Assembly: GCA_023412805.1 (NCBI GenBank)
Contig: JAEZRM010000096.1
Coordinates: 1 to 28,460, forward strand
Direction: 5' to 3'
Length of the DNA stretch: 28,460 bases
Source of the DNA: Pseudomonadota bacterium
Lineage (GTDB): Bacteria > Pseudomonadota > Alphaproteobacteria > Rhizobiales > Hyphomicrobiaceae
Each line of letters begins with the position of its first letter. Position 1 is the stretch's first letter. The notes under the pieces are model-generated. The model was not told the origin of the DNA. It worked only from the letters and a program-made list of their open reading frames with translations, and did no database searches. The position numbers were made by a program, and so were the translations under genes. Shown piece by piece: positions 16,676 through 24,211 of this stretch.

Positions 16676-17893
16676 CTACTGCGAGATACCGACGAGCGTC
16701 CGGCGATAGCTCTCGCTCAACGCCGCGCGATGAGCACGGCGCTTCTCGCGCAGGCGTTCCCGCTCGCTCTGAGCCTGTTTCTGCGCCCGCACGGCTTTAT
16801 GGACTCGCTCCTCCACCGGCCTGCGAGGTTGTGCAGCACTTGGGTGCGGCACGCGCTCCCGCCAGCCGTAGCCAGTGCGCTCCTCACGTGAGTGAGATGC
16901 CGACACGCTTTCCGCACGCTCGACGCGCGCAACAGTGCGCAATGATGTCGGCATGAAACTCGACCCGGTAACGGCTGGCTCGCCCTCGGGGGGCCGCGTC
17001 GATGCTGTTGGCGCGGTCTCGCTCGGCTGAGCGATCGGAATTCCGCAACGGCTGGTATCGAAGCCCGCCGCCTCGGGCTTACCAGGATCGATGCGCCTCA
17101 GCGGTCCATCCGTACGGGCGCCCGGAGAAGCCCTGGCCACCACATAGCGCTGACCGCATATACCGATGCGGGGCGGTTGCCGGGTGGCTTCGAAAGCGTC
17201 GTACCCAACCTTGAGATCGCGCCAGAAATCCATCCAGGGGCTCTCCGCATGCGCCGCCATGTTGTCATCGGTCATGCGGAACGGGAAAATATGGATCTGA
17301 AAATTGTTCTGCCGCCCGCGGAGCGCCGATGCAGCGAGGCGGTAGATCACCTGCTGAACCGGTTGGGTCATCGCGTAGCAACCAGTCGACGAGCAGCCCC
17401 CATGGACGAGAATGTAGGAGCCGGTACGGTCGAGGCGCTTATCGTGCAGGTTTGGAAAGCCGATATTGAAAGCGTGCCGCCAGCGCCCGAGATGGCGCAT
17501 CTGCCGCCGTCCCACCGTGTAGAAGCCTTCGGGACTCTGCTTGTCGCCCTCGCGTAGCTTGGGCCCGAGCGTCCCCGTCCAATGGCAGATCGGATAGGTC
17601 CCCTTCAGGACGTACGTGTCCCCCTTCCGCATCCAGAGCTCGAGTTCCGATTCGGCTTTGAAGATGCGGATCAGGATCGGCGAACCTTCGCTGAGGCCCA
17701 TCTCTGCCAAGCGCTCGCCAAGGTCTTCGAGCTCAGGAACGCTTGCGGGTGGCAGCGTGCCGCGCGCGAAGGCACGCTGGCGCTCGATCCGATCAGGTGC
17801 GACATCGTCGAGCTCGATGACGAGCGCCGACGCCGGTGTAACGAAGGGTACCAGAGCGAGGAAAAGGACGAGCAGGATCCGGAGTCCGGCCAT
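16676..17893 (-). CDS. YkuD-domain (L,D-transpeptidase family) protein of YafK/DpaA type, exported, with long basic tail
   Basis: A 405-aa exported protein with signal peptide residues 1-23 (cleavage after ASA). The YkuD domain spans ~72-255, and its active-site motif is HGGCSSTGC (H164, catalytic C172). The surrounding pattern YPICHWTGTLGPK, GDKQSPEGFYTV, NIGFPNxxD and FPFRMTDDNM matches E. coli YafK/DpaA (LdtF), which cuts the bond between Braun lipoprotein and peptidoglycan. That function is an inference here. The C-terminal ~150 residues are a Pro/Ser-rich linker followed by an Arg/Lys/Glu-rich helix, absent from DpaA. ATG at 17893 is chosen because it starts a clean signal peptide. However, GGAGG directly abuts it, so an upstream GTG/TTG start is possible. 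It forms a tandem pair with the gene at 18156-19133. Confidence 0.87.
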   Translation of the reverse strand: MAGLRILLVLFLALVPFVTPASALVIELDDVAPDRIERQRAFARGTLPPASVPELEDLGERLAEMGLSEGSPILIRIFKAESELELWMRKGDTYVLKGTYPICHWTGTLGPKLREGDKQSPEGFYTVGRRQMRHLGRWRHAFNIGFPNLHDKRLDRTGSYILVHGGCSSTGCYAMTQPVQQVIYRLAASALRGRQNNFQIHIFPFRMTDDNMAAHAESPWMDFWRDLKVGYDAFEATRQPPRIGICGQRYVVARASPGARTDGPLRRIDPGKPEAAGFDTSRCGIPIAQPSETAPTASTRPPEGEPAVTGSSFMPTSLRTVARVERAESVSASHSREERTGYGWRERVPHPSAAQPRRPVEERVHKAVRAQKQAQSERERLREKRRAHRAALSESYRRTLVGISQ

Positions 17894-18007
17894 CCTCCGC
17901 AAACTCGGAAGACTACTCAGACCGGAAAGGCTCCCCAAGCCAACCACCACGCCACCCCTGCCGCAGTCACGCCACAATTCCTAACGCTCAGGAACCATGG
18001 TCCCCCG

Positions 18008-18033
18008 GCAAGGGACAACCCCGGTTGCCTTGC
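18008..18033. terminator. Hairpin between the two tandem YkuD-domain genes
   Basis: GCAAGG-ga-CAACC-cc-GGTTG-CCTTGC gives an 11-bp stem with a 2-base bulge. It lies in the 262-base gap between the stop of the upstream gene (18156) and the start of the downstream one (17893). It could end or attenuate transcription from the first gene. No U tract follows. The rest of the gap contains no recognisable gene. Confidence 0.4.
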
Positions 18034-18155
18034 GCTCACATCGAATGGTCACTGAGTATCGCAGATGCGCCACAGTCGTGATGCAGCGCAGCCGACGCGG
18101 CAACGGATGAAATACATTGACACGCCAAGGGCTTCGGGCGCCGTGATGAGGCGGC

Positions 18156-19133
18156 CTATCGGCTCTCGGGTGGCGCCGCTGGCTGAACCGCCTCCGGCTC
18201 GAGCTCAAAGAGCTCCGGCGGAATGCCGAGGCTCATGCGCTGACCCATGCCCGGTATGGCGCTCATCATGGTCTCGCGCTTCTTCAGGCCCGGCACGACC
18301 ACGTGAGGCATCATCGCCACCTTGTCGCCGGGACGCGGCATGAAGGGCTCGGGCCGCGCAATCTGGTAGGTAGGGCAACGCCCCATCGGATCCATGCGCC
18401 CGCCTGCCGGCTCACGGAAATCGGCGTTGACGACATAGCGCCGCTCGCACACCGCGACCCGCGGTGGCTGACGCGCGATCTCGAAGTGATCGTACCCTTC
18501 CTTCAGGGTCTGCCAGAAGCGGTAGTGGGGGCTGCCTCTGTGGCGCGCCATGTTCGCATCCGTCATGCGGAACGGGAACGCGTGCACCTCGAAGGACTCA
18601 TGCCCGGCATCGAACTGGTCACGCGCCAGAGCATAGATCTCCTCGACGAGCCCGTCGGTCATGGCGTAGCAGCCCGCCGACGTGCAATTGCCGTGCACCA
18701 TGAGGAAATCGCCCGTGCGGCCGTGCGCCCGGTCGTAGGCATTGGGGAAGCCGAGATTGAAGGACAGATGGTAGCTCGATTTCGGGTTCATCTGGCGCTT
18801 GGTGACCGTATAGAAGCCTTCCGGCGCCTGCTTGTCCCCCTGGCGGACCTTCGGCCCGAGATCTCCCGACCACGTGCAGATCGGATAGGTCTTGAAATGG
18901 TAGTAGCGCCCGTCGTCTCGGGCTTTCCAGATCTCGAGCTCCGACTCTTCCTTGAAGATGCGGACGAAGATCTGCGTATCGGCGCGCATATCCTTCTTGC
19001 CCAGGAGCATCATGGCATCCTTGGACAGAGGGCGCAGGTGTGGTGGTGTGATTTCACCGCTGCAAGCAGCCAGAAGGGCAGCCGACAGTGCGGCCACGAC
19101 GGCAATGCTCAGCACTTGGCTGTTCTTAGCCAT
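18156..19133 (-). CDS. YkuD-domain lipoprotein of YafK/DpaA type
   Basis: A 325-aa predicted lipoprotein. Residues 1-23 are a signal peptide ending in the lipobox LAAC, with C24 as the lipidated cysteine. The +2 residue is Ser, not Asp, which by E. coli rules suggests outer-membrane sorting. The YkuD domain (~53-240) has HGNCTSAGC with H148 and catalytic C155. The flanks are very close to E. coli DpaA: IFVRIFKEESELEIW, YPICTWSGDLGPKxRQGDKQAPEGFYTV, LGFPNAYDRAHG and FPFRMTDANMxRH. A likely role is cleavage or formation of peptidoglycan-protein links in the periplasm. A Pro/Met-rich tail of ~75 residues follows. GGGGGA lies just before the ATG. Upstream in-frame codons to 19190 are less likely since they would bury the signal peptide. 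Confidence 0.89.
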   Translation of the reverse strand: MAKNSQVLSIAVVAALSAALLAACSGEITPPHLRPLSKDAMMLLGKKDMRADTQIFVRIFKEESELEIWKARDDGRYYHFKTYPICTWSGDLGPKVRQGDKQAPEGFYTVTKRQMNPKSSYHLSFNLGFPNAYDRAHGRTGDFLMVHGNCTSAGCYAMTDGLVEEIYALARDQFDAGHESFEVHAFPFRMTDANMARHRGSPHYRFWQTLKEGYDHFEIARQPPRVAVCERRYVVNADFREPAGGRMDPMGRCPTYQIARPEPFMPRPGDKVAMMPHVVVPGLKKRETMMSAIPGMGQRMSLGIPPELFELEPEAVQPAAPPESR

Positions 19134-19197
19134 GGTCCCCCAGATGATCGAAGCAATACGCAGTGCCCCAGGGCGCACGTCGGTCACCATGACGAAT

Positions 19198-19226
19198 CAT
19201 TTACGTTAAAAAACTGTTAACAACAA
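19198..19226 (-). promoter_or_regulatory. Weak promoter candidate for the YkuD lipoprotein gene
   Basis: On the minus strand TTGTTG (19221-19226) is followed after 17 bases by TAAATG (19198-19203), in an AT-rich island that stands out from the surrounding GC-rich DNA. The -10 box matches the consensus poorly (3 of 6). The AT-rich island and the position 65 bases before the ATG are the main support. Confidence 0.3.
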
Positions 19227-19283
19227 GAGTGTGGCGGCTCGGCGGCCCCATGTGATGCAACGGCAACGCCTGCCTTCGCTGGA

Positions 19284-20033
19284 TCAGCCGGCGATGAGCA
19301 GCCACAAGCCGCGCGCCAGATAGACAATGCTGATGCCGACGACGATCCAGCGGCTCCATCGGCGAAAACCTTCATTCGTCATGCCGAGCAGGACTTTGGC
19401 CGCGAACGTCGTCCCGATGATCGCCAGGGCTACCGCGCCGACGTACTGCCACATAGGCACCGTCGTGTCCCAGGCAGCCGCGAACGTACCGAAGTAGGCG
19501 ATGCGGCCGACGTGGCCAAAGGTCTGGCAGACGGCCTTGGTCGCCACGACCGCGCGGCGGTCGAGCAGACTCTTCTGAAAGAAGAGATCGAGAATGTGGC
19601 CTGCGGCGCCCGCGATGAGCTGCAATGTCATGACGATGAGACCCGCGATTGGCGGTGCCCACCGGCGCGTGATGTCGGGCGTGAAGCTCTTCGGCAGTAG
19701 ATCGACGATGAAGACGATCGAGCCGAGCATGAGATAAACGACGGCCTTGTCCGGTATGAACGCGATCAGCCGCATGATCACGAAGGCTGCGCCCGCACCG
19801 ATGAGATAACGCCAGACGATGTGCCATTCGACGAGCCGCCACCATAGCGTGGCGCGCCAGCCGTTGGCGCCGAGCTGGATGATCCCGAACAGAACCATCG
19901 CCGGCGCGACATCGAGGAAGATGAGCAGGATGCCGAGGAGGATGAGCCCCCCGGCCATGCCGAACACCCCTGAGATGAAGGAGGTGGCAAGGATCGAAAC
20001 CCCGATGATCCCTGCCGTCGCCGCGCCAATCAT
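19284..20033 (-). CDS. TauE/SafE-family membrane permease
   Basis: A 249-aa integral membrane protein with about seven or eight hydrophobic helices. It has the family opening SFISGVFGMAGGLILLGILL, where the GxxGxGGG-like turn follows TM1, and a second-half repeat QTFGHVGRIAYFG. TauE/SafE members export or import sulfite, sulfoacetate or related organosulfur anions, but the substrate cannot be read from sequence. A GAGG box precedes the ATG. It lies 74 bases downstream of the HpaI-type aldolase gene on the same strand and may share its transcript, which would suggest a carboxylate-type substrate. That link is inference. Confidence 0.87.
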   Translation of the reverse strand: MIGAATAGIIGVSILATSFISGVFGMAGGLILLGILLIFLDVAPAMVLFGIIQLGANGWRATLWWRLVEWHIVWRYLIGAGAAFVIMRLIAFIPDKAVVYLMLGSIVFIVDLLPKSFTPDITRRWAPPIAGLIVMTLQLIAGAAGHILDLFFQKSLLDRRAVVATKAVCQTFGHVGRIAYFGTFAAAWDTTVPMWQYVGAVALAIIGTTFAAKVLLGMTNEGFRRWSRWIVVGISIVYLARGLWLLIAG

Positions 20034-20107
20034 GCATCAACCTCGGCGCACATTCACGCGCCGGCCGCCATGGGAGATCGGCGTGCGTTCGCGCGTATCA
20101 TTACGCG

Positions 20108-20902
20108 TTACTGATACTTGCGCAGGAACTGCTGACGCGCCGTCGCGGCCTGTACGAGCAGCGGCAGATCGTTCCCGCCGAGGATGAAGCGCGCGCCGAG
20201 CCCGATGTACTTCGACATTCCCTCGTCCGTGTAGACACCGCCCATGCCGAGCCACTTGCCGTGCTTCTTGCAGCCGGCCGCCGCCTTCTCATAGGCCTTC
20301 GCCACATCCGGATGCGTCACCTGGCCGGGCAGGCCCATCTCCATGGTCAGATCGTTCGTGCCGATAAGCAGCACATCGATGCCTGGAACGGCCGCGATCG
20401 CCTCGGCGTTCTCGATCGCCAAAGGCGTCTCGAGCATCACGACGACCAGCAGGTTGTCATTGACGAGTTTCGTCGCCTCGGCTGCGGAGGCAGGCGCAAA
20501 CCCAAGCTGCGGCATGGCGCCGGCGGCGGAGCGATGTCCAACCGGCGGATACCTCAGACGGTCGGCGACCATGCGCGCCTCCTCGGCCGTATCCACGTGC
20601 GGCATGACGATGCCGAAGGCGCCGCCGTCGAGCGCGCGCGTCGCCATATCGTACTGACCGTTCGGCACGCGCACGATCGGCGAAATGCCCGCCGCATTCG
20701 CCGTCACCGAGATCTGCACGGCCATGTCCAGCGTCATGGAATTGTGCTCGAGATCGATGAAGAGCCAGTCGTAGCCGGCTTGCATCATGACGGGTGCGAT
20801 ATCGACCGTGCGCGCCTGCCGGAGCCCGATGCCGATGGCAAGCTCGCCCTTCTGAAGGCGCTCGCGCGCGGGATTTCGTACCGTCACTTTGCCTGCGGCC
20901 AT
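20108..20902 (-). CDS. HpcH/HpaI-family aldolase (class II, metal-dependent)
   Basis: A 264-aa TIM-barrel lyase. The residues of E. coli HpaI align by eye: H53 in FIDLEHNSM (HpaI H45), R78 in PIVRVPNG (HpaI R70), and the metal ligands E158 in VMLETPLAIEN (HpaI E149) and D184 in GTNDLTMEMG (HpaI D175). The family cleaves 2-keto-3-deoxy sugar acids or 4-hydroxy-2-oxo acids to pyruvate plus an aldehyde. It includes 4-hydroxy-2-oxoheptanedioate aldolase and 2-keto-3-deoxy-L-rhamnonate aldolase. The exact substrate is open and no catabolic cluster is adjacent. AAGGAGG lies at ideal spacing before the ATG, suggesting strong translation. A TauE/SafE permease gene follows. Confidence 0.9.
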   Translation of the reverse strand: MAAGKVTVRNPARERLQKGELAIGIGLRQARTVDIAPVMMQAGYDWLFIDLEHNSMTLDMAVQISVTANAAGISPIVRVPNGQYDMATRALDGGAFGIVMPHVDTAEEARMVADRLRYPPVGHRSAAGAMPQLGFAPASAAEATKLVNDNLLVVVMLETPLAIENAEAIAAVPGIDVLLIGTNDLTMEMGLPGQVTHPDVAKAYEKAAAGCKKHGKWLGMGGVYTDEGMSKYIGLGARFILGGNDLPLLVQAATARQQFLRKYQ

Positions 20903-21112
20903 GGCTTCCTCCTTGCGGTTTTATCTTGTGGACCTCGACGCGGACGCGGGAGGCAGCGGGGATCATACGCGCAAATCAAGCGCGCGTTGTCCAGACATGG
21001 GATTGCATGGGTCGTCGGCAGCTATTTTGCTGAGCTGTCCGCATGGGCACCGCGGGCAAAGCTGGGCGAGGCATACGGCAACACCTCGTCCCAGCAGCCC
21101 GCGGCAAGGAAA

Positions 21113-21712
21113 CTAAGGCTCGAGTTCTGTATCCCAATAGAGATAGTCGAGCCAACTTTCGTGCAGGTAGTTCGGCGGGAAAAGACGGCCATTGCGATGC
21201 AGCTCGAATACCGTCGGCCGGTACGGCCACTGCATGGGCCGCATGCCGATTTTCTCCGGCATGTAACCGCCCTTGGCGAGATTGCACGGCGAGCACGCGG
21301 TCACGACGTTATCCCAGCGCGTGAGGCCGCCGAGCGAGCGCGGAATGAGATGATCGAACGTCAGCTCTTTCTTCGTGCCGCAGTATTGGCAGGTGAACCT
21401 GTCGCGCAGGAAGACATTGAACCGGGTGAAGGCGGGATAAAGCGCGGGCTTCACATAGGCCTTGAGCGACACGACGCTCGGCAGACGCACCTCAAAGGAG
21501 GGGCTGCGAACGACGCGCTCATACTCGGAAACGATGTTCACACGATCAAGAAACACCGCCTTGATCGTGTCCTGCCAGCTCCAGAGGGAAAGCGGATAAT
21601 AGCTCAAAGGCCGAAAATCGGCGTTCAAGACAAGAGCCGGAAAGGCATGCGGTTGCGCTGTCGAAAGATTCACGAGCAGGCAGTCCTGACAGTTACCCTG
21701 TCCGAATCGCAC
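21113..21712 (-). CDS. HNH endonuclease family protein
   Basis: A 199-aa protein (GTG start at 21712). The C-terminal half is an HNH domain with two zinc-knuckle pairs, CQYC (C108/C111) and CSPC (C140/C143), around the catalytic DH (D120, H121) and N135. The N-terminal half (ALVLNADFRPLSYYPLSLWSWQDTIKAVFLDRVNIV) is typical of a widespread, single-copy bacterial HNH group of unknown function. There is no sign of a mobile intron or a restriction partner, so it looks like a resident chromosomal nuclease. The first ~15 residues are uncertain, because a second GTG lies at codon 14. It is divergent from moaB. Confidence 0.87.
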   Translation of the reverse strand: MRFGQGNCQDCLLVNLSTAQPHAFPALVLNADFRPLSYYPLSLWSWQDTIKAVFLDRVNIVSEYERVVRSPSFEVRLPSVVSLKAYVKPALYPAFTRFNVFLRDRFTCQYCGTKKELTFDHLIPRSLGGLTRWDNVVTACSPCNLAKGGYMPEKIGMRPMQWPYRPTVFELHRNGRLFPPNYLHESWLDYLYWDTELEP

Positions 21713-21778
21713 TCGGATTTTGTTTCACGACGCCGGGATATTAGTCTGCTGTGACACGGATGTGAAGCGCATCCCGCA

Positions 21779-21819
21779 GTGCGATAACGAACCTGTGCGA
21801 AACAGGTTCCACGTCGCAC
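21779..21819. other. Two-tier stem-loop in the HNH / moaB spacer (candidate structured leader)
   Basis: Outer arms GTGCGA / TCGCAC (21779-21784, 21814-21819) enclose inner arms GAACCTG / CAGGTTC (21789-21795, 21803-21809). A symmetric 4-by-4 internal loop (taac / cacg) separates them and a 7-base apical loop closes the hairpin. All 13 pairs are Watson-Crick. It lies ~70 bases before the moaB start and ~67 bases before the HNH start, so it could be an RNA leader for either gene or an operator. No known RNA family is recognised. Confidence 0.5.
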
Positions 21820-21890
21820 AAGAGCAACAGATGACGCTACGTGGCGAAGCTGAGAAAATACGCCGAATTTCATCAATGGAGCGCCGGCCT

Positions 21891-22430
21891 ATGCCCAGGC
21901 TCGATGAGACACGCCCATTCATCCCGGTTCGCATCGCCGTCCTGACGGTGTCGGACACCCGCACCCTGGCCGATGACAAGTCCGGCGACACGCTGGCTGG
22001 TCTCATCACGGGTGACGGGCACGAGCTCGCTGACCGCGCCATCGAGAAGGACAGCATTCCCGCCATTCGCGCGCGCGTCGAAAAATGGATCGCCGATCCG
22101 TCGATCGACGTGGTGATCACAACCGGAGGGACGGGCTTCACCGGCCGCGATGTGACGCCCGAGGCGGTGAGACCACTATTCGAAAAGGAGATCGACGGTT
22201 TCTCGGTCGTCTTTCACATGATCTCGTTTCAGAAGATCGAGACCTCGACGATCCAGTCACGCGCGTGCGGCGGTGTCGCGCACGGCACGTACATTTTCTG
22301 CCTGCCGGGGTCGCCGGGCGCCTGCAAGGATGGGTGGAACGAGATTTTGAAGTGGCAGCTCGACAACCGTCACCGGCCCTGCAACTTCGTCGAGATCATG
22401 CCGCGTCTAGAGGAGCATCGGAAAGGCTGA
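21891..22430 (+). CDS. moaB: Molybdenum cofactor biosynthesis protein B (MoaB/Mog family)
   Basis: A 179-aa protein of the MoaB/Mog/MogA family, which binds molybdopterin and in many organisms adenylylates it. The core motif VVITTGGTGFTGRDVTPEAV (~75-94, with D87) is clear. It is followed by the ACGG loop near 126-129 and CLPGSPGACKDGWNEIL (~137-153), also signatures of the family. The frame is open upstream to 21720. ATG 21891 is taken because GGAG (21878-21881) lies 9 bases before it and family length is restored; ATG 21876 is a second choice. No other Moco genes are nearby. The 3' end overlaps the convergent rnhB by 35 bases. Confidence 0.93.
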   Translation: MPRLDETRPFIPVRIAVLTVSDTRTLADDKSGDTLAGLITGDGHELADRAIEKDSIPAIRARVEKWIADPSIDVVITTGGTGFTGRDVTPEAVRPLFEKEIDGFSVVFHMISFQKIETSTIQSRACGGVAHGTYIFCLPGSPGACKDGWNEILKWQLDNRHRPCNFVEIMPRLEEHRKG

Positions 22431-23148
22431 GCTCCTTGACGCGAACTTCCGTCACGAGTCCCAGCGCCAATTGAACCGGGCGGAACGAGCGGCGGTGGTG
22501 CGCTGTAACGCCGAGCCGCGAAAGTGCATCCGCGTGCTCGGGCGTGCCGTAGCCCTTGTGACGCTCGAAGCCATAGCCAGGAAACTCGCGACCCAGGGCA
22601 ATCATCAAGCGATCGCGCGTCACCTTCGCGATGATCGACGCCGCCGCAATCGACAGTGAGCGCGCATCGCCTTTGACGATCGTTCGCGCCCGGCAGGCAA
22701 AGCGCGGCGCGCGATTGCCGTCGACGAGCACGAGTTTCGGCTTTTGTCCCCTGGCGCAGGGCAGCGCCTTCACGGCAACGGTCATCGCCCACATCGTGGC
22801 GTTGAGGATGTTGTCCTGATCGATACGGCTGACATCCGCAATGCCCACACCAACGCGCGCGCACTCCATGATGCGCGGAAAGAGGGCCTCGCGCGTATCG
22901 GCGTCGAGGGCTTTGGAATCGGCGATGCCAGTAGGGATGTTCTGGGGATCGAGAATGACGGCGGCTGCAACGACCGGACCTGCCCACGGCCCGCGCCCCG
23001 CCTCGTCGACGCCGGCAATCGGCCCAAAGCCGAGTTGCAGCTCACTCTGCTCAAGCTCGAATGTGGCTTTGAGCGCCATATCGTCCCCCGATCCCTCCAG
23101 GGAGGGATCGAAGGATTCGTCGTCCATGTCAAAGTCCGCGGCGCTCAT
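22396..23148 (-). CDS. rnhB: Ribonuclease HII
   Basis: A 250-aa RNase HII, which cleaves RNA in RNA/DNA hybrids and removes misincorporated ribonucleotides. The signature GVDEAGRGPWAGPV is present with catalytic D48 and E49. D143 in LVDGN and D179 in KVTRDRLM complete the DEDD set, and the HKGYGTPEH motif closes the fold. The N-terminal ~35 residues are acidic and variable, so a start at the internal Met 24 is possible. It begins 12 bases after the NMT1-like gene stop on the same strand, implying an operon, and its 3' end overlaps moaB. Confidence 0.96.
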   Translation of the reverse strand: MSAADFDMDDESFDPSLEGSGDDMALKATFELEQSELQLGFGPIAGVDEAGRGPWAGPVVAAAVILDPQNIPTGIADSKALDADTREALFPRIMECARVGVGIADVSRIDQDNILNATMWAMTVAVKALPCARGQKPKLVLVDGNRAPRFACRARTIVKGDARSLSIAAASIIAKVTRDRLMIALGREFPGYGFERHKGYGTPEHADALSRLGVTAHHRRSFRPVQLALGLVTEVRVKELSLSDAPLDAA

Positions 23149-23160
23149 TCTTCAGGCATT

Positions 23161-24048
23161 TCAACCGGCGGGCGGCTGCGCGACCACATCCTCGTAATTG
23201 TACTTCTTCGTCGTCAGCCCCGCGTGCATGAAAATGTCCTGTACCGCATCGAATGCCGGACGCGTGATCTCGACGTGCGGTGTCCAGTTGCCGAGCTTCT
23301 GATAGACGGCAATCGTATCCCGCAGAACGCCCTCGTCGATGCCCGGAAAGTACTTCAGCTCCGCTTTGGCGACGTCGGCGGCAGGCGTCGCAATGAGCCA
23401 GGCCCGAGCTTTTCGGTACGCGCGCGTGAATTTGTGTGCTGCATCCGTCTTCAGCCACTCCGGCGTGGCGGCAAGGCTCGAAAATGCGCAAGGCCCGACG
23501 GCATCGGCGAGCGATGCAACGATTTGGCCGACGCCATCATGTTCGAGCTGCTGCGGTCCCGGCCCCTGCAGATGTACGTAGCCGCCGCGCCCCGCCCGGA
23601 AGGCTGCATCGTTCTTGCCCATGCCGGCATCGCCGACCTTCGCGCTCTTGAAATCGAGCCCCATGCGATGGCAGGCATACTTGAACATGGCGAGCGGCTG
23701 ATCGCCGTGATCGACGAGGATCTCGCCATCCTTCAGCTTGTCCCACGTGAAGTTCGCATCGGGCTTGCGCGCCGTGATGAAGAAGCCGTCCCGCTCGTTG
23801 ATCTGCGCGAAGTGACGAATGTTCGGCTTCTGGCCCTTCTCCAAAGCAATCAACCCATATCCCGCCGCATTCTGCGCGACGTGTACACTGCCGTCCGCGA
23901 GACCTGTCAGCGCGGACTTTCCGGGCTGCGAGATCGCGTGCTTCACATCGAAGCCTTCGTCCTGAAGAAAGCCACTCGCAAATGTCGCGATCAGCGGGCT
24001 GTAGAAGGCGGAAAAACGCGTGAACTCGATGCTGATAGGCTCGGCCAT
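23161..24048 (-). CDS. NMT1/THI5-like (ABC-type substrate-binding fold) protein without signal peptide
   Basis: A 295-aa periplasmic-binding-protein-fold protein of the NMT1/THI5/SsuA type. It opens with ISIEFTRFSAFYSPLIATFASGFLQDEGFDV, the usual strand-helix start of the mature domain. It has QPGKSALTGLADGSVHVAQ and a two-lobe layout. The expected export signal is missing: the ATG at 24048 with GAGGAG ~11 bases upstream starts directly at the mature fold. The open frame further upstream (to 24426) shows no hydrophobic segment. No ABC permease or ATPase is adjacent. It may act in the cytoplasm, as THI5-type pyrimidine-synthesis proteins do, but the THI5 active site was not verified. It is probably co-transcribed with rnhB. 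Confidence 0.8.
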   Translation of the reverse strand: MAEPISIEFTRFSAFYSPLIATFASGFLQDEGFDVKHAISQPGKSALTGLADGSVHVAQNAAGYGLIALEKGQKPNIRHFAQINERDGFFITARKPDANFTWDKLKDGEILVDHGDQPLAMFKYACHRMGLDFKSAKVGDAGMGKNDAAFRAGRGGYVHLQGPGPQQLEHDGVGQIVASLADAVGPCAFSSLAATPEWLKTDAAHKFTRAYRKARAWLIATPAADVAKAELKYFPGIDEGVLRDTIAVYQKLGNWTPHVEITRPAFDAVQDIFMHAGLTTKKYNYEDVVAQPPAG

Positions 24049-24211
24049 GGGGACGGTCGTCTCCTCGGTTGGTTTTTGTCGGTCCGCGCCCCCTGAGCGG
24101 CATCGTGACCATTTGAAACGGAGCGCCGGATGTTCCCAACCCCGCGCGGCTGCACTATGACACGGGACGCCCCGTACCATGCAACCATCGGGGCACCAGG
24201 AGATTTCCGGG

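Noticed and set aside
20261..21754. Plus-strand open frame of about 500 codons across the aldolase and HNH genes
   Set aside because: It runs antisense to two convincing genes, is Arg/His-rich and lacks any known motif.
21720..21890. Extended N-terminus for moaB from the upstream start
   Set aside because: It would translate the two-tier stem-loop region. Family similarity begins after ATG 21891, where a ribosome site is present.
22744..24096. Plus-strand open frame of 450 codons opposite rnhB and the NMT1-like gene
   Set aside because: Antisense shadow of two recognised genes with no Shine-Dalgarno or domain.
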